Shown: positions 46,640 through 59,905 of the stretch, piece after piece
Layout: each line of letters begins with the position of its first letter
How positions within the stretch are numbered: the first letter of the stretch is position 1
From: Sipunculus nudus
Lineage: Eukaryota; Annelida; Sipuncula; Golfingiida; Sipunculidae
Assembly (NCBI GenBank): GCA_026874595.1
Contig: CM049318.1
Coordinates: 51,054,750-51,118,749, forward strand
Reading direction: 5' to 3'
DNA: 64,000 bases
Translations under genes and position numbers: made by a program
The notes under the pieces: model-generated
Told to the model about the DNA's origin: nothing
Database searches by the model: none
What the model saw: only the letters and a program-made list of their open reading frames with translations

Positions 46640-46792
46640 TAGTACTCTTAAAACAGGAGCATCTATAGTAATATTTCAAAGTTGGTGGCAGCTCTGAAAG
46701 TGACAGCGGCTACTTCCATTTAGTGGGCACTTTTGTAAAGTGGGCATTTTGGCCTAGTCCTAAGGGTGCCCACATAAAAGAGGTTCGACTGA
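46640..46792. repeat. MITE-like right end, pogo/Tigger-type
   Basis: Ends AGAGGTTCGACTG, which is the reverse complement style of CAGT-AACCTCG termini. It contains GTGGGCACTTTTGTAAAGTG-type imperfect repeats. It runs into a (TA)n(TG)n tract. Confidence 0.35.

Positions 46793-46838
<46 letters not shown>
46793..46838. repeat. (TA)n(TG)n microsatellite
   Basis: Compound tract. Confidence 0.95.
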
Positions 46839-47024
46839 AACAATTGTATATTGTATATATGTATGAAAATATCTATATTTATATATATATATGTATAAAG
46901 ATTGTGAAAAACCGTAACTTACACATTTTTTGGCCTCAAAATATTTGAGTAACGTGTTTTCACAATTATAACAATATGCTCCATCCCATGTTGAGCACTT
47001 TGAAACGATTGGACAAACGAATTC

Positions 47025-47026
<2 letters not shown>

Positions 47027-47075
<49 letters not shown>
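47027..47075. repeat. (AT)n microsatellite
   Basis: About 23 TA units. Confidence 0.95.
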
Positions 47076-47076
<1 letters not shown>

Positions 47077-47134
47077 TTCTAACCACATTTAACTGATGAT
47101 CGGGTCGCATCCCGTGAAACAGACTGTTGTGAAT

Positions 47135-47220
47135 TTACAGTGTTGTTTTTCTTCAGAGTTATACCGATCTGGCCTAGTCTGTAGGCCATAGAGCACTTTA
47201 CATCGGGGGGTAACACTACC

Positions 47221-47224
<4 letters not shown>
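47135..47224 (-). repeat. 90-bp mobile segment between (AT)n tracts, copy 2
   Basis: Inverted copy of 37147-37238. It lies between the TA tracts at 47027-47075 and 47224-47292, about 60 bases from the first and touching the second. Confidence 0.8.

Positions 47225-47292
<68 letters not shown>
47224..47292. repeat. (AT)n microsatellite
   Basis: About 34 TA units. Confidence 0.95.
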
Positions 47293-47295
<3 letters not shown>

Positions 47296-49769
47296 GTTCA
47301 CATAAGGGTTTGTTCGAAGTACATCTAATAGGAAAAATGCAATAAATCCTAACAAAAATGGTTCAAATAAAAAAATAAAATTAAAAAAAAACATGCCTCA
47401 GTGGGCATTCTACTTGACCGATACAGAGGACCTATTATCAAAATGACCTTTGAACGCTTTGTTACATTTGTGAGGCACACTGCGACTAGCTCCTGCTCTG
47501 AACTTGTTAAACTGTACGACAACTAACATTTTGTTCTTTTCAAAATATCCATAATAATTGTAGAGTGTGTCTGTAATTTATTCTGTCACTGAACAGAAGT
47601 TGGATCTTAAGGTACTTCTATTGTCAAAAACCCTTATATTTTACATCAGTCGAAGAGTTGTTTTTAATTACATTGATCTTTCTGATGGTAAACATTTTCT
47701 TTTTACTTTTCATTCATATTACCATATTTGTAATATTAATTAAAAGGCAGGCTAATTTAAGCACCGAGTCATATAAAGCCACTTTTTAGTGGACTGATAT
47801 GAAAGACATTACAATATCTAACAATATTTTTCCTCTACTTTTTGTCTTTTTCGTTGAAAAATGAAATTTTAAAATTTTATTGAATTAAAATTTAAAATTT
47901 TAGTTTCATGCTAGTAAGAAAACTTTAAACAAAACTGAATAGAATCATCGATGAAATATAGTGAATAATGATAATAATCTTAATGATAGTATAAGAGGTT
48001 AAAATGACCCCCCCCCCCCCCCCCATAGCATGCAGCATTTATTAAGCGCTGAGTAAATTGATCATTTTCATTATTTGTCTAATATTGTTTTTGTCTATTC
48101 CCCGCCGATGCTTATATTTTTAAGGTGAGTCCAAAAAATGGAAGAAAATGGTAGACTGGGTTCTTCCTCAATATAACTCGGAAACCGATCTAAAGAAAAG
48201 GGCTACTCGCTTATCCCATTGAGAGGCTTTGTAAAAATGACAGTTTCTTATTTTTCGGTTGTTAATAATTTTTTAAGTTACATGGAAGTTTCTAGACAAT
48301 GTGAGAGCATGAACAAGTCTATAATATTCCTAGGCACATCCGGAGTTCCATGTAGCACGATGTTAAAATATAAGAAGGAGCGCGCAAATCCGATAAGAAA
48401 CCTCGCACCTAGTTGTGAAACCCGGTTCGTGTGGGTCCTGACGCCAGTGAACTCGCAGCATCTTTTACAGTTTCACCGCTGGGGGTAACATAAATGACAA
48501 AATAGATCTGCCCTATTTGTCACACATGGATTGACAATGGATGCTAACATCAATAGAATACAGACTATATAATCTGTGTTGACATAATTTGAATACAATT
48601 TGACTAAATATCCCAGCTTAATTTTTTAATAATACTCAGATCATGACGTATTGTCGGCGAACGACATTAAAGGATGCAAAGACCGTGTTTTCACTGACCC
48701 GGAAACCTGAGTTTAAAGCACCATTTCTCGATTGCCCGACAAGATTCCAGTATCATTCAAAGAGCAATATGACATTGCCTTTTGGAATAAAATATGCTCT
48801 TAAAAGGCTATTTCGGATAACCGTAATGTTGACCACTTGAATTTTGCCGTATGGGCAAGTCACTTAGTTTATAGCTAGGGTAGAAAAAGACAGATAAAGT
48901 TAAGCGACGGCGAGGCTAAGTAGCCAGCAACTCTGTCTCTCTGTAGCAGAGCCCTTACCCAAGGACTTACAGTATGACCGTGTTCGGCATATAAATAATA
49001 ATCATTCTAACTTTGACATATCAAATTCCTGGGTTGTTGTATTTTATCAGAGAGAGAAATCCTTCAGATGATATAGCACGCTTCGGAAGCAAGGTCTCAG
49101 CTAACCAGAGCTCAACACCTTTCTCCCAAGGAGATGAGGTGACACTGCCAAATATTGTGTACCTTACAGCGAGCACAGTACACGTTGTAAAATCGGAATA
49201 TTGTTTTCTTTAACATCAGGTAAAGAAAAACACTTTTAATCAAACATTTCACACAGTCCTAACTAAGCTTTACGTTACATCAAAGTACTCTTCACAGAAT
49301 TAATATGACAAAGATTATACAGTTTATCTGTCATAGTCCCATCAGCCTAGGATGTCATTTGGCGCCAGTATCAGATACACTATAAAATATGTTATAAAAG
49401 CATCAAAATTCAAAAATTGGTTTAAAACGGTGACAGACTTTTGTTTTATCAGCTGGAAGATGCTGAACTTACTTGCATATAATTAACTTTCATTTACGAT
49501 ATACATATCCCATGATGCACAGTAGCTCATGTAATTTGGTAAACCGTGATGATAACAACATTAATATCTGATTACCCCTGTCTTAATATTTGCTACCAAA
49601 ATTGCATACATTATGTAAAAAAAGCAAATTAAATGATTTGAAAGACCAGAAAAAACATTTTCTTGATGAAAGCCCATTACTAAAAACTTTATTTATTTAC
49701 AAGGAGAGTACAAATAGTAATCTAACTAATCATGACATTCTCAATATATTTTTCCGCCTGATTTCGCTT
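47293..49769. other. Intergenic, no gene recognised
   Basis: C-run at about 48007-48024. Short open frames only, without recognisable products. Confidence 0.5.
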
Positions 49770-50110
49770 TTAGGCAAAATTCACGTATATTTAATGAGAT
49801 CAGAAGTCACTTTGTGGTTTCGCCGCGATAACTTACAAGGAATATAACGCTTTTTAATGAAACTCTAACATGAAATATCAACCAATATAATATCTCGACT
49901 AAGTTCAATTCCTAACAAATTCTATGCGTATTTTATGAGGTCAGGGGTCACCATAATGGCTTACTAAAATTCTGACGCATTTTCAAGAAACTCATCATAA
50001 ATATTTACCAATATAGTTTTTTCACCTGAAATAAATTCTCTGCAAAACCATTTTATGAGGTTTAAGAGAGGTCACAAGAAATACGACGGGCGTATTATGC
50101 CCCTTTGCGG
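49770..50110. repeat. Interspersed repeat with GAGGTCA-type blocks, copy 2
   Basis: Three successive blocks of the form CGTATTTTATGAGGTCAGGG with GTCACC, spaced about 100-150 bp, ending with AATACGACGGGCGTATTATG. It matches 20690-20940. Confidence 0.5.
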
Positions 50111-50629
50111 TGCTTTTGTTTTCTAAATTAACTGAACTTCAAACTCATTTGTCGTCAGACTACTTGTATATTATGAAACTATAATGCACGGACACGCGCA
50201 ATCCAGGGCTCTGCGCGGGCTGAAAAAATGTAACCCGCCCCCGTTACGCATCACAGAGTATCAATCCTTAATAAAAGAATACAAATTTAGCCAAGCCCCG
50301 TAGTTTCTATAATTCTTCCATCCCCGTCCCCGCCCCAATATTTCAAGACAACACGTTAGCTATACAACCATATACGGTAGGACCTATATAGGACCACATA
50401 CCCCAAATGTTCATGTCAGCGGAACAGCTCCCCAGGTAACCTTTTCTCCATACCTGTTGATGCATGTCAAAATTCACGAGTCGATGAAATGGTCGGCGAA
50501 TCAACCCTGGCACGCATAGTGTTATAAATAGGTTACTCCAGTGCCTCAGTGCAACGGGAAATCCTGAGGGATGCTCATATGGTTTCACTGGTCACTCATG
50601 TCCTTCGAGCCAAATATTTTTTTTTTACA

Positions 50630-53600
50630 ATGGTGGCCTGCACCGTTTTATTCGGAATATTCACTCTTTATCATGTGGCAGTCACGTGGTTTTTCAGCCG
50701 GCTGGTTCTTTGGATGTACCCCAATACGGAAATGTCATCAAGTTTGTTCTTCAGCGGCAAGTAAGTTGTTATCAACTTTCATGCTCTGAATTATTTTAAA
50801 TGGTTAAATATCTATGTCGTATATAAAGTTCTGTTAAAATTCTTATTAAAAGGTTTTACCATTTAAATTAAGTTGGTTAAAAAAAAATAAAGTACTGACG
50901 AAACTGACATAATCTTTCCGGAATAATCACTTTAATTAATCTTATTTAACAAAAATGTTAAATTATATTTTTTTGGGTATTGCATTCAGATTACTTAAAA
51001 TTTGCATTAAGATTTGTTAAAAATCACCTAATATTTGAAACAGTATCTTGCTTTAAACGCTTTTAAAAATTCTGCACAAATATGACAAAATTGCTATTGT
51101 GGCCATGTCACTCATCCATGATGTGTAAATTAAAAATTACAATTTATGTAAAATATATTAGGTTAGTATATATAAATATACAAAATGGATAATTTAATAA
51201 GAAAAAAGAAAATATTTAATAAAATTATAATATAAATAAATCATATCAATATTGAAATATACATTGTTGTGGGAAGGAAAATTGGTGTAACTGGGGGGGG
51301 GGGCTTCATTGCCCCCTCTCTGTGTCTCTGTATAGTTTGTTTCTAAGTTGAAAATCAATATCTAAAATGCCGCTGTTGTATTGATAGCTTTCTGGTGACT
51401 GTCAAAAAACTTTGAAAAGGCTTAAAGCCAATGTTATTGGCTGATCTTTGCGCTCTTTTAGTGCCACTTGTATGTTTATGATGGTCCCTCCATGTCCTGG
51501 TTTACACCAGCGACTGATCAGGAGATACATGAACTCATAATGTTTTCACCAACAAAAAAGCTGTATACTTGATCCCTTCCCCACTGCTCTTCTTAAGAAA
51601 TGCATAGATGACCTTACTCCATTGATAACATTCATGATAAATGTCTCTCAATCAACAGGTACAGTCCCTTCTCAATTTAAAAAGACTATTGTGACCCCAC
51701 TTTTGAAGAAGCCGGGATTAGATCCAAATGACCTTAAACATTTTAGGCCAGTTTCAAACCTTCCTTTCGTTTCTAAAATCCATGAGAAGACTGTTTTAAA
51801 GAGGTTACAATGTCATCTTTATGAACATGGCATATTTAATGGAATATATATCAAAGGAAATCCATCAGTCCGCGTATACAAGGCACCACAGCACAGAGAC
51901 CGCCGTACTGAGTGTCATGGATGGTCTGCTGATGGCGACAGACGAGAGACGCGTTTCTCTCCTAGCATTGTTTGACCTCAATGCAGCGTTCGACACGCTT
52001 GATCATCACAGTTTGCTTAGAAGACTAGAAATTACCTTTGGGATACACGACACCGCGCTTTCATGGTTTACTTCATACCTCGCTTATCGTTCCCAAACTG
52101 TTATAGTCGACGGTAGAAAATCAGACCATTGTACTTTGTTGTACGGGGTTCCCCAGGGACCCGAGTTAGGACCTATATTGTTCAATTTATATACACAACC
52201 CCTATCTCGCATAATATCTGCACATGATTGTTCTTTTCATTAGTATGCTGATGACACTGTACTATCAAAAAGTAGTCAACATGATGAGTACAGCTCTATC
52301 CAGTTCAGCATACAGGCTTGTATTGTGGATGCACTATCATGGATGACCAGTAACAAACTTAAATTGAATACTGACAAGACTGAAATTATGCCTGTCGGAT
52401 CTAAGCCCCTTCTAAGGATGATTGACAGTGAATCCATTAGCATTGGGGGTTCAACTCTTCCTTTTCAAAATTCAGTGAAGTATCTAGGTGTTAAGATTGA
52501 TCGTAATCTTAAAATGCATGATTAAATTAGTAGACCTCCTCCGATTAGCTTCCAACCGGCGTGCTGTCGGCTCATTAGCGCCACAGTAATATCCCGCCTG
52601 GATTACTGTAATTCAGTTCTTGTTGGGTTACCGGCAGAGAAAGTCTCTCGCCTACAGATAGTCCAGAATGATGCTGCGCGTCTCATTCTTAAGAAGAGTA
52701 AGACCGACCACATCACACCACTGCTCAAACAGCTCCATTGGCTTCCCGTCAAGTATCACATACAATACAAAATTGCTGTTTTTGTTTACCATCATTTTGA
52801 TGACTCACTTCCATCATATTTTTCTGGAAAAATAATAATCTGTCGGCCTTTGCTTACGCTGTGCTCGGCTGGCTTAAATTTTCTTAAAGTACCAAAGTGT
52901 AATATGTAAGTCGGTGAACGTTCCTTCTGTTTCATAGCCCCCCAAAGTTTGAAATTCACTTCCCATTATACTTAGAAAATCTCCAATTCTTGTATCATCT
53001 AAAACTAATTTAAAAACGTATCTCTTTCGGTAAGTTTTTGGTAATTAATATTCATCATTTCTTTCTTGGGTCAGGCACAGGGAGTAGATTTCCATGAAAT
53101 TGTATGTGTGTGTGTGCGTGTAAAATGCGCTGTGAGTCCGACCGTCGGAGAATTGGCGCTGTATAAATACTAGTAATTATTATTGTTATTATTATTATAT
53201 CTTTTTTCAGGATTCTCGCCTCCCTACACGGCATCGTTTCTTCCACAGCTGGTGCTATGATTATCATGGAATGTAATCACGATACAGTCAACGCCAGGTT
53301 AGTTCATCTTTATACCCCACTGTTGTTAACTAGAAATCTGCATACTAAGGAATGCAAACCTTCGCCATGTGGGGGCCCCTATAGGCAGATGCTCTAAAAA
53401 CCGTGTTTGCATTCACTTATTCGACCCATATTCTGAAGTGTGGCATATAGACAGTAAACTGTTTAGATGTTACAGAAGGTACTTAATTCAGTCCTCCTCT
53501 GAATAAATTGTATTCCTTACAAAATTACATTGGGTTCTTAAATACGTATTGTTTAACTCTTTGAGTCATTATTAGGCGCTTAGTTATTGCAGATATTTAC

Positions 53601-55825
53601 GTTTAATTATAACAATATCCTTAATAAAAAGTATTGTATCTTATAATCAGAGATTTGACGGAGTTTCAAATTTCGTGTGTCCTTTCATAGAAATAGGAAC
53701 TGCTATAATCAGTGTATATTTTAACGTTCGGTTTACCCCAATTAGGGCCGCTGTAATCGGGAATGCGCAGTTGTTATTTTGGATCTGTGCAGTATCAAAG
53801 TTTAGTTTTCTTGCCGTCACTGACTGAAAAACATAACACCTTTATCCCCACGAGTAAATTGAATTGACCCTCAGACAGACAGAAAATATTGTCGGTACAC
53901 TGTAAAAACTAAAAAGGGTAAACACGTCTTACTGAAAAACACCTAAGTGTAACAGCTAGAAAACGTGTCTAGTGTTTATAAATAAGACGCGTCTAGTGTT
54001 TATGGGATAGACGCCGGTGTTTTAAGGGTAGACACTGGAATAAACACGGGGGTTTTAAGGATAGACGCGTCTAGTGTTTATAGGGAAGACGCCGGTGTTT
54101 TAAGGCTATAGACGCCTCTAATGTGTACAGGGGGAAAACGTCGGTGTTTTTACACCTCGATATCGGCATGAATTACTTTTAATGTCACCCATCCACGTCT
54201 TGTGAACATGCTCGTCAATTTGCAAATAGAGACCTTTAAAGAATACATTGCAGAAGCATATATGTACCTTGCAGAAACGAGAAAAGAAACAGTGGTTGCA
54301 GTTCAACCATATTTGTTTATTTCAGTGCGAAACAATGTAGTGATGATAAAGTTCAGTATATAACATTAATTGTGTCCATTCCGATTTTGAAGTTCAGACA
54401 TTTTCTCCAGTAGTTCTGATTGAAATTCGCTGCACCTCTTAGTGCTGACTGCTGAACTAAACCAACCGGCAGTAAATAAATCCAACGTGAATCTGAATTG
54501 CGCACACATATAAAGTACAGCATCAACAATTTATTAGGTCTGATAAACACTATTCTTGGTGGTCAAGACTTTTGTCATATCAGCCATTATATGGAATTCT
54601 ATAGGATGGAATTCAAGGATGTCTTCCAGGTCAGACTTTTATATAAACGGACGATGAGGTTGTCTCTTGTATAGGACCCCTTCTATCCATATGTCATGCA
54701 TGGAGGTCCACTTCTGTCTCGGTTGTTCTCTAAAATAAGACAATCAAAGAATTTGTATTATGATCATGGAATCAACTGTGAAGTATGTATATTAGTTCCC
54801 ATTATAAATCTGTAGAAATAAAAAAAAAACTAATATAGTTCCCAGGAAGTTGTAACAACAGTTCATGGATGATATAGTTACAAACTTTTATATCATTTGC
54901 CCAGCTCATTTTAATAATGCTTCGAGAATGAATGAGAACACTACAGTTTTGTTTACTTGAAGAAAAGCAGCAAATCTGAAACCTTAATTAAGGAACTTGT
55001 TTAAGAACGGAAAACCAAAAAAGACACATAGATGACTAATCAACCATATTGATATATAGAAAATTATCGTTTTTTTTATGGTGCTAATACATACCTCCAT
55101 GTTTATAAACTTCAAAACGGCCTACGTTTTACTGCATTAGCCCACGACAGATGATTAAGACTTCATGTAGCGAATTACGACTTGATATGGCCCTGAGATG
55201 CCTGTATAAAGAAATTATATAGTTATATTATATTTTTTGAATCGTCAGATATGAGATAATTATAAGGGTAAAACAACATTTTAAAATGATTCTGCAGAAA
55301 GAAACAAGCCTTATATCATTTTATATGAGATAAATGAAAATTTGTGAATTATTGTAAGAATATAAAAAATACATGTATATATTAGTCGTTGTTATATATT
55401 TAAGTAGTTCAATACGTTCAATAACATAACGGTAAACGTAAAGCTATGTATGCTGGCAAGTCCAGTACTGGAGTAAGTATAAATCTATATACACATATTT
55501 ATTAGTTAAATCAAGGTGTATTCAAAGAAAAAAACAGGTTCTCTAAAGAACATGAATTATGTGCTAACTTCAGATGTAAAAAAAAATATATTTACCACCA
55601 GGTTAATTCTTGTTGACTATATATATAGACATGACACTGGTAATGCCTTCTGATGACAGACTGTTGTGTCTTATTTGTCCTCAGTTTGTCCTCATGATTA
55701 AGAGTGGCAGTGATTGAGCTGAAAGATTAATTTACAGATCATGCATAAGATATACGCATATATACTAAGTATATATATATAACTATAGTCTATAACATAA
55801 CGTAACATATCACGAGCACACACAC

Positions 55826-55858
<33 letters not shown>

Positions 55859-55903
55859 AAGAGAGAGAGTGTATATATATATATATATTTATAAACAGAG
55901 AAA

Positions 55904-55978
<75 letters not shown>

Positions 55979-56236
55979 AGTTGAAAACATCCTCTACTCA
56001 GGGCAGGTTTGCTATTTTGGCTGAAGATGAATACAAATGACAGGGGTTTTTGGCATGGCGATGAGTTTTTGTGTATGACACTGCCCCTCTCTCCCCCTCC
56101 CCTTCTTCTTGAGGCGGGGTGCAGATGGAGCTGCCCTCGCTAGGGTAGCCACCTTAAACAACAAGATCCCATAGTCGAGTCGAACGTCTCTCCCTCTGTT
56201 ACATCTCGAGCACTCTAAAGATCATCTTCACACATT

Positions 56237-56267
<31 letters not shown>

Positions 56268-59200
56268 ATGTAAAGAATTACTCAACCATAACTTCTACCA
56301 CACCTCAGTTTATAAGTTAACAAAACAAGGTTGAAGTCAACATGGCCGCCATTTTTACATTTACATTGTAACAATGTCTATCATATTGGACTGATAAATT
56401 AACCAATAAAAGTAATTTGATGTAGCTGCATGTTTTCTTATTGTTATAAATTATATGATAAATATAATAACTGTCAAGATAAATAAAGACGTACCTGTTT
56501 TCACATGGTGGTCTTCAGGATGACACTGGATAAAAATCGCGTGAACTGAATGTTTAGTTGTCTATATGTTACAGGCAATTTGTGAAACCAGGCATTTCGT
56601 GAAATGACTGAAATTTTTAGGCATTTCGTGAAATGACTGTTTCACTCAGGCATTTCATGAAATGACTAAAATTTCCAGGCATTACACGTAATGACTGAAA
56701 TTTGGTGATCATTTTTACACACTTTGCCTGAGGGTGTTTTAGGCAATTAGTGTAACAACCGAATCTTCATTTCTTGTGTTTTATTTTTCAAAATAGTCAC
56801 CACAAGTGGTCCATGCATGCATTTTGGCTGTGTACATTGTCAATGACACTTATTCACCACTGATCTGTGATATTTTATCAACTATGACTGTTTGCTAAAT
56901 CAACTGACCTGCTCAGATCTCTGCAGCCCATAGTCACAGGTCAGTTTGGTAACACACATGCTCTCCAGGGATCTGCTTATTAGAGCTGAATGTTATGGGC
57001 ACATGCCATAATGAATCGCTGATCTGCTCAATCTGTCCAAACCACAGTACGGGTCTGCCAGCAGTTAATTACCTTGATCTGCTCACATCCTCCAGTGATT
57101 TACTGTTGAGATTGGGGGGTATAAGAGGTGACCAGAATTTTGTTCATCACTTGTCACTTGTTGATGACAACTGAACTGCTGTCATTTGTTCACTCAATGA
57201 ATATGGCTAATGAACTTAAATTTAGAGAAGAATTGTTTGAAAAGGACGCAAAGTGTCAGAAGTATCTGATTCCTAGAGATGAATATTACTCTACAATCGA
57301 TCAGCTGAAGAATGACTCCCAGAGCAATTCTACCAAATCAAGGCATGTCTACTATATACGGAAGAAGTAAGTCAGATATCATTATATACATTTAAATTAC
57401 TTTATTAGAAGTTAGCATTACCACACATTGCTTGTTCCAATTCTGAAATAATTGAGAACAATGCCAAATTCCTGATTATTAGTTATTTATTTTTATTTAT
57501 CTATACTTTTAATTTATTATATATTTTATATAATTATATATATTTCATATATTATATATTATATATAATTGATATATGTTGTGAAATATTTTAAAAAATT
57601 ATTTCGTTTATTTAATTGCAAAGTGCTCCTGCATTAAGCTTTGTTTTAAAACAATATTCTGTGTTACAAGAGCGAAAAATAAAATAAACTGATTTTCAAC
57701 CGACCATGGGTGTTCTCATTCAGCAAGAAATAGCATTCAGGCATTACGTGAAATGACTGGGCCCAAATTTCAGTCATTACGTGTAATGCCTGGAAATTTT
57801 AGTCATTTCATGAAATGCCTGAGTGAAACAGTCATTTCACGAAATGCCTAAAAATTTCAGTCATTTCACGAAATGCCTGGTTTCACAAATTGCCTGTAAC
57901 ATATCTATACATGTGCAGCCAAAGATGTAGGTCATTTCAAGTCAACCGCGCATTATCAGCAGCTAGCCGAAGAGCATCACGTGGTCTCATTAAGCACTTG
58001 ACCTTGGTCAACCATAAAAACACTCGCGTTTTCCCAGGTGTTTATATCGTGTCGCTTATAAACACCCCGGTGTTTATACTGCTCTTGTTATAGGGGCTGA
58101 CGAATTAATGAATAAAGGGATAGGCATTATAAGACCTCTTAAACCTTCAATCCACCATAAATTATTTAACTGCAAATATGCATTTGTCAAAAATACTGAC
58201 CCCAAACAATAATGCCTGAAATACGCGTATATATAGTACCTATTATTTTATTAACAAACATTTGATAATGTTACAATGTAATTAGCACTTGAAGGAAACT
58301 TGTGCGCTCATGCATATGCACACAGATATTCAGTTTATCAATATTTTGTCATTAATTCATTTTTTGTCAGAATTATACTATCGAAGATTTCCGGCAAGCA
58401 GTAAGGCTATTCACCACACAATTGGCTCTGGTGTGAACTCGAAAAATTAGTATATTTCTATAACAATTATGAATATGTTGTTATGAGTTCCTTTAAAATC
58501 CATGATATTCATATTATATAAATAAGCTATAAATACATACTCGAGAACAACCGGTAATGGCAAATCCTAAAAATTAAAGTTGTCTGATATAACTAGGTCC
58601 CTTTCCTTATATATAACTATTATTTTAAATGTCATTATCATCACCTTTGTAAAAAATAATGTTTCGGTAAAAAATGCGGACACGGGTCATGGTACAGACT
58701 ATAGGTGTTCCTGTTGAGTTTGGGAGAGTCGCCTTATTATGTAAATTTTGCGCTGAACATTTGATTAACAGTTCCAACGATTTGAGCAATTGCTTGCAGC
58801 CGATATAGGGGAATTAAGGGGTTTACCCCCCCCCCCCTTTTGACAAGGGGAAATTTTCAATGTAATTCCCCCACTATTCAGAGAATAATATTTATATATT
58901 GCAAATAAAGTATATTAACAAACATATTTATAGAATTTGGTGGTTCGATTTATGAGTTTTGTATGAATATTGCATCTAAACCTGGTTTAACTTATACTGG
59001 AAAAATAATACTTTATATTCTGAAAGCTTTTACTTCATAGTAATTTATTTGAAATATGTCTGACAGACGCTGTTAGATTTTTTTAATGCGTCATACAAAC
59101 GCTAAAACAGATATATGTGTGTGCAAGTCCCCCCCCCCCCCCCTAAACGTTAAAGTATGCTCATATTACATCTTTATTCTATTTTATTTCACAGGAGCTG

Positions 59201-59869
59201 GTTGACAATGCCGATGTTATATATGTCCATTGTGTATTTCCTGTACGACCTATGGGCCAAAGTGCAGGTCACTCTTCACATGGAGTGCTCAACAGGCAAA
59301 AGAACGTTACTGGAAGCTGCCAAGTTTACCGCCAAGTCGGATTACCTTGTATTCGCTCACCATATATCATTCGCCTTATTCTTTCTGCCAGTGACGGTGG
59401 TAAGTACAGTACTTTGTCATGCCATGCACAAAAACGATAACCATAAAAATATAGTTTTAATTACATATATTACAGCTAATGCATACATTAGGTTAAGAGA
59501 GTGCACATGCCGATAATGAGTAAAGTCATGGGAATGAATATACATCAGGTGATTGAATTTTAATTAAAAGAAGTAAGTTTCATTAGAAACTGAATGTTAA
59601 CAAACCGTGTATTCGTGTGTTATTATATAATTGAATGGCATTGATACAAATCCAATCAGATGCCATGAATAACAAAACTTACAATATACAATGAAACCTG
59701 TTTAAGAAGACAATTTCTGGGACTGAAGTAGTCTTAATTTATAAGTGGTCTTAATAGACAGTTCAGTTATAACCAATTAAACTGGTTTTGTTTCACTTAA
59801 GAGTGGTGTTAATAGACACGTGGTCTTATTACTAAGATGGTAGTTTAGACAGGTTCCAATGTGTGTGTG

Positions 59870-59905
<36 letters not shown>

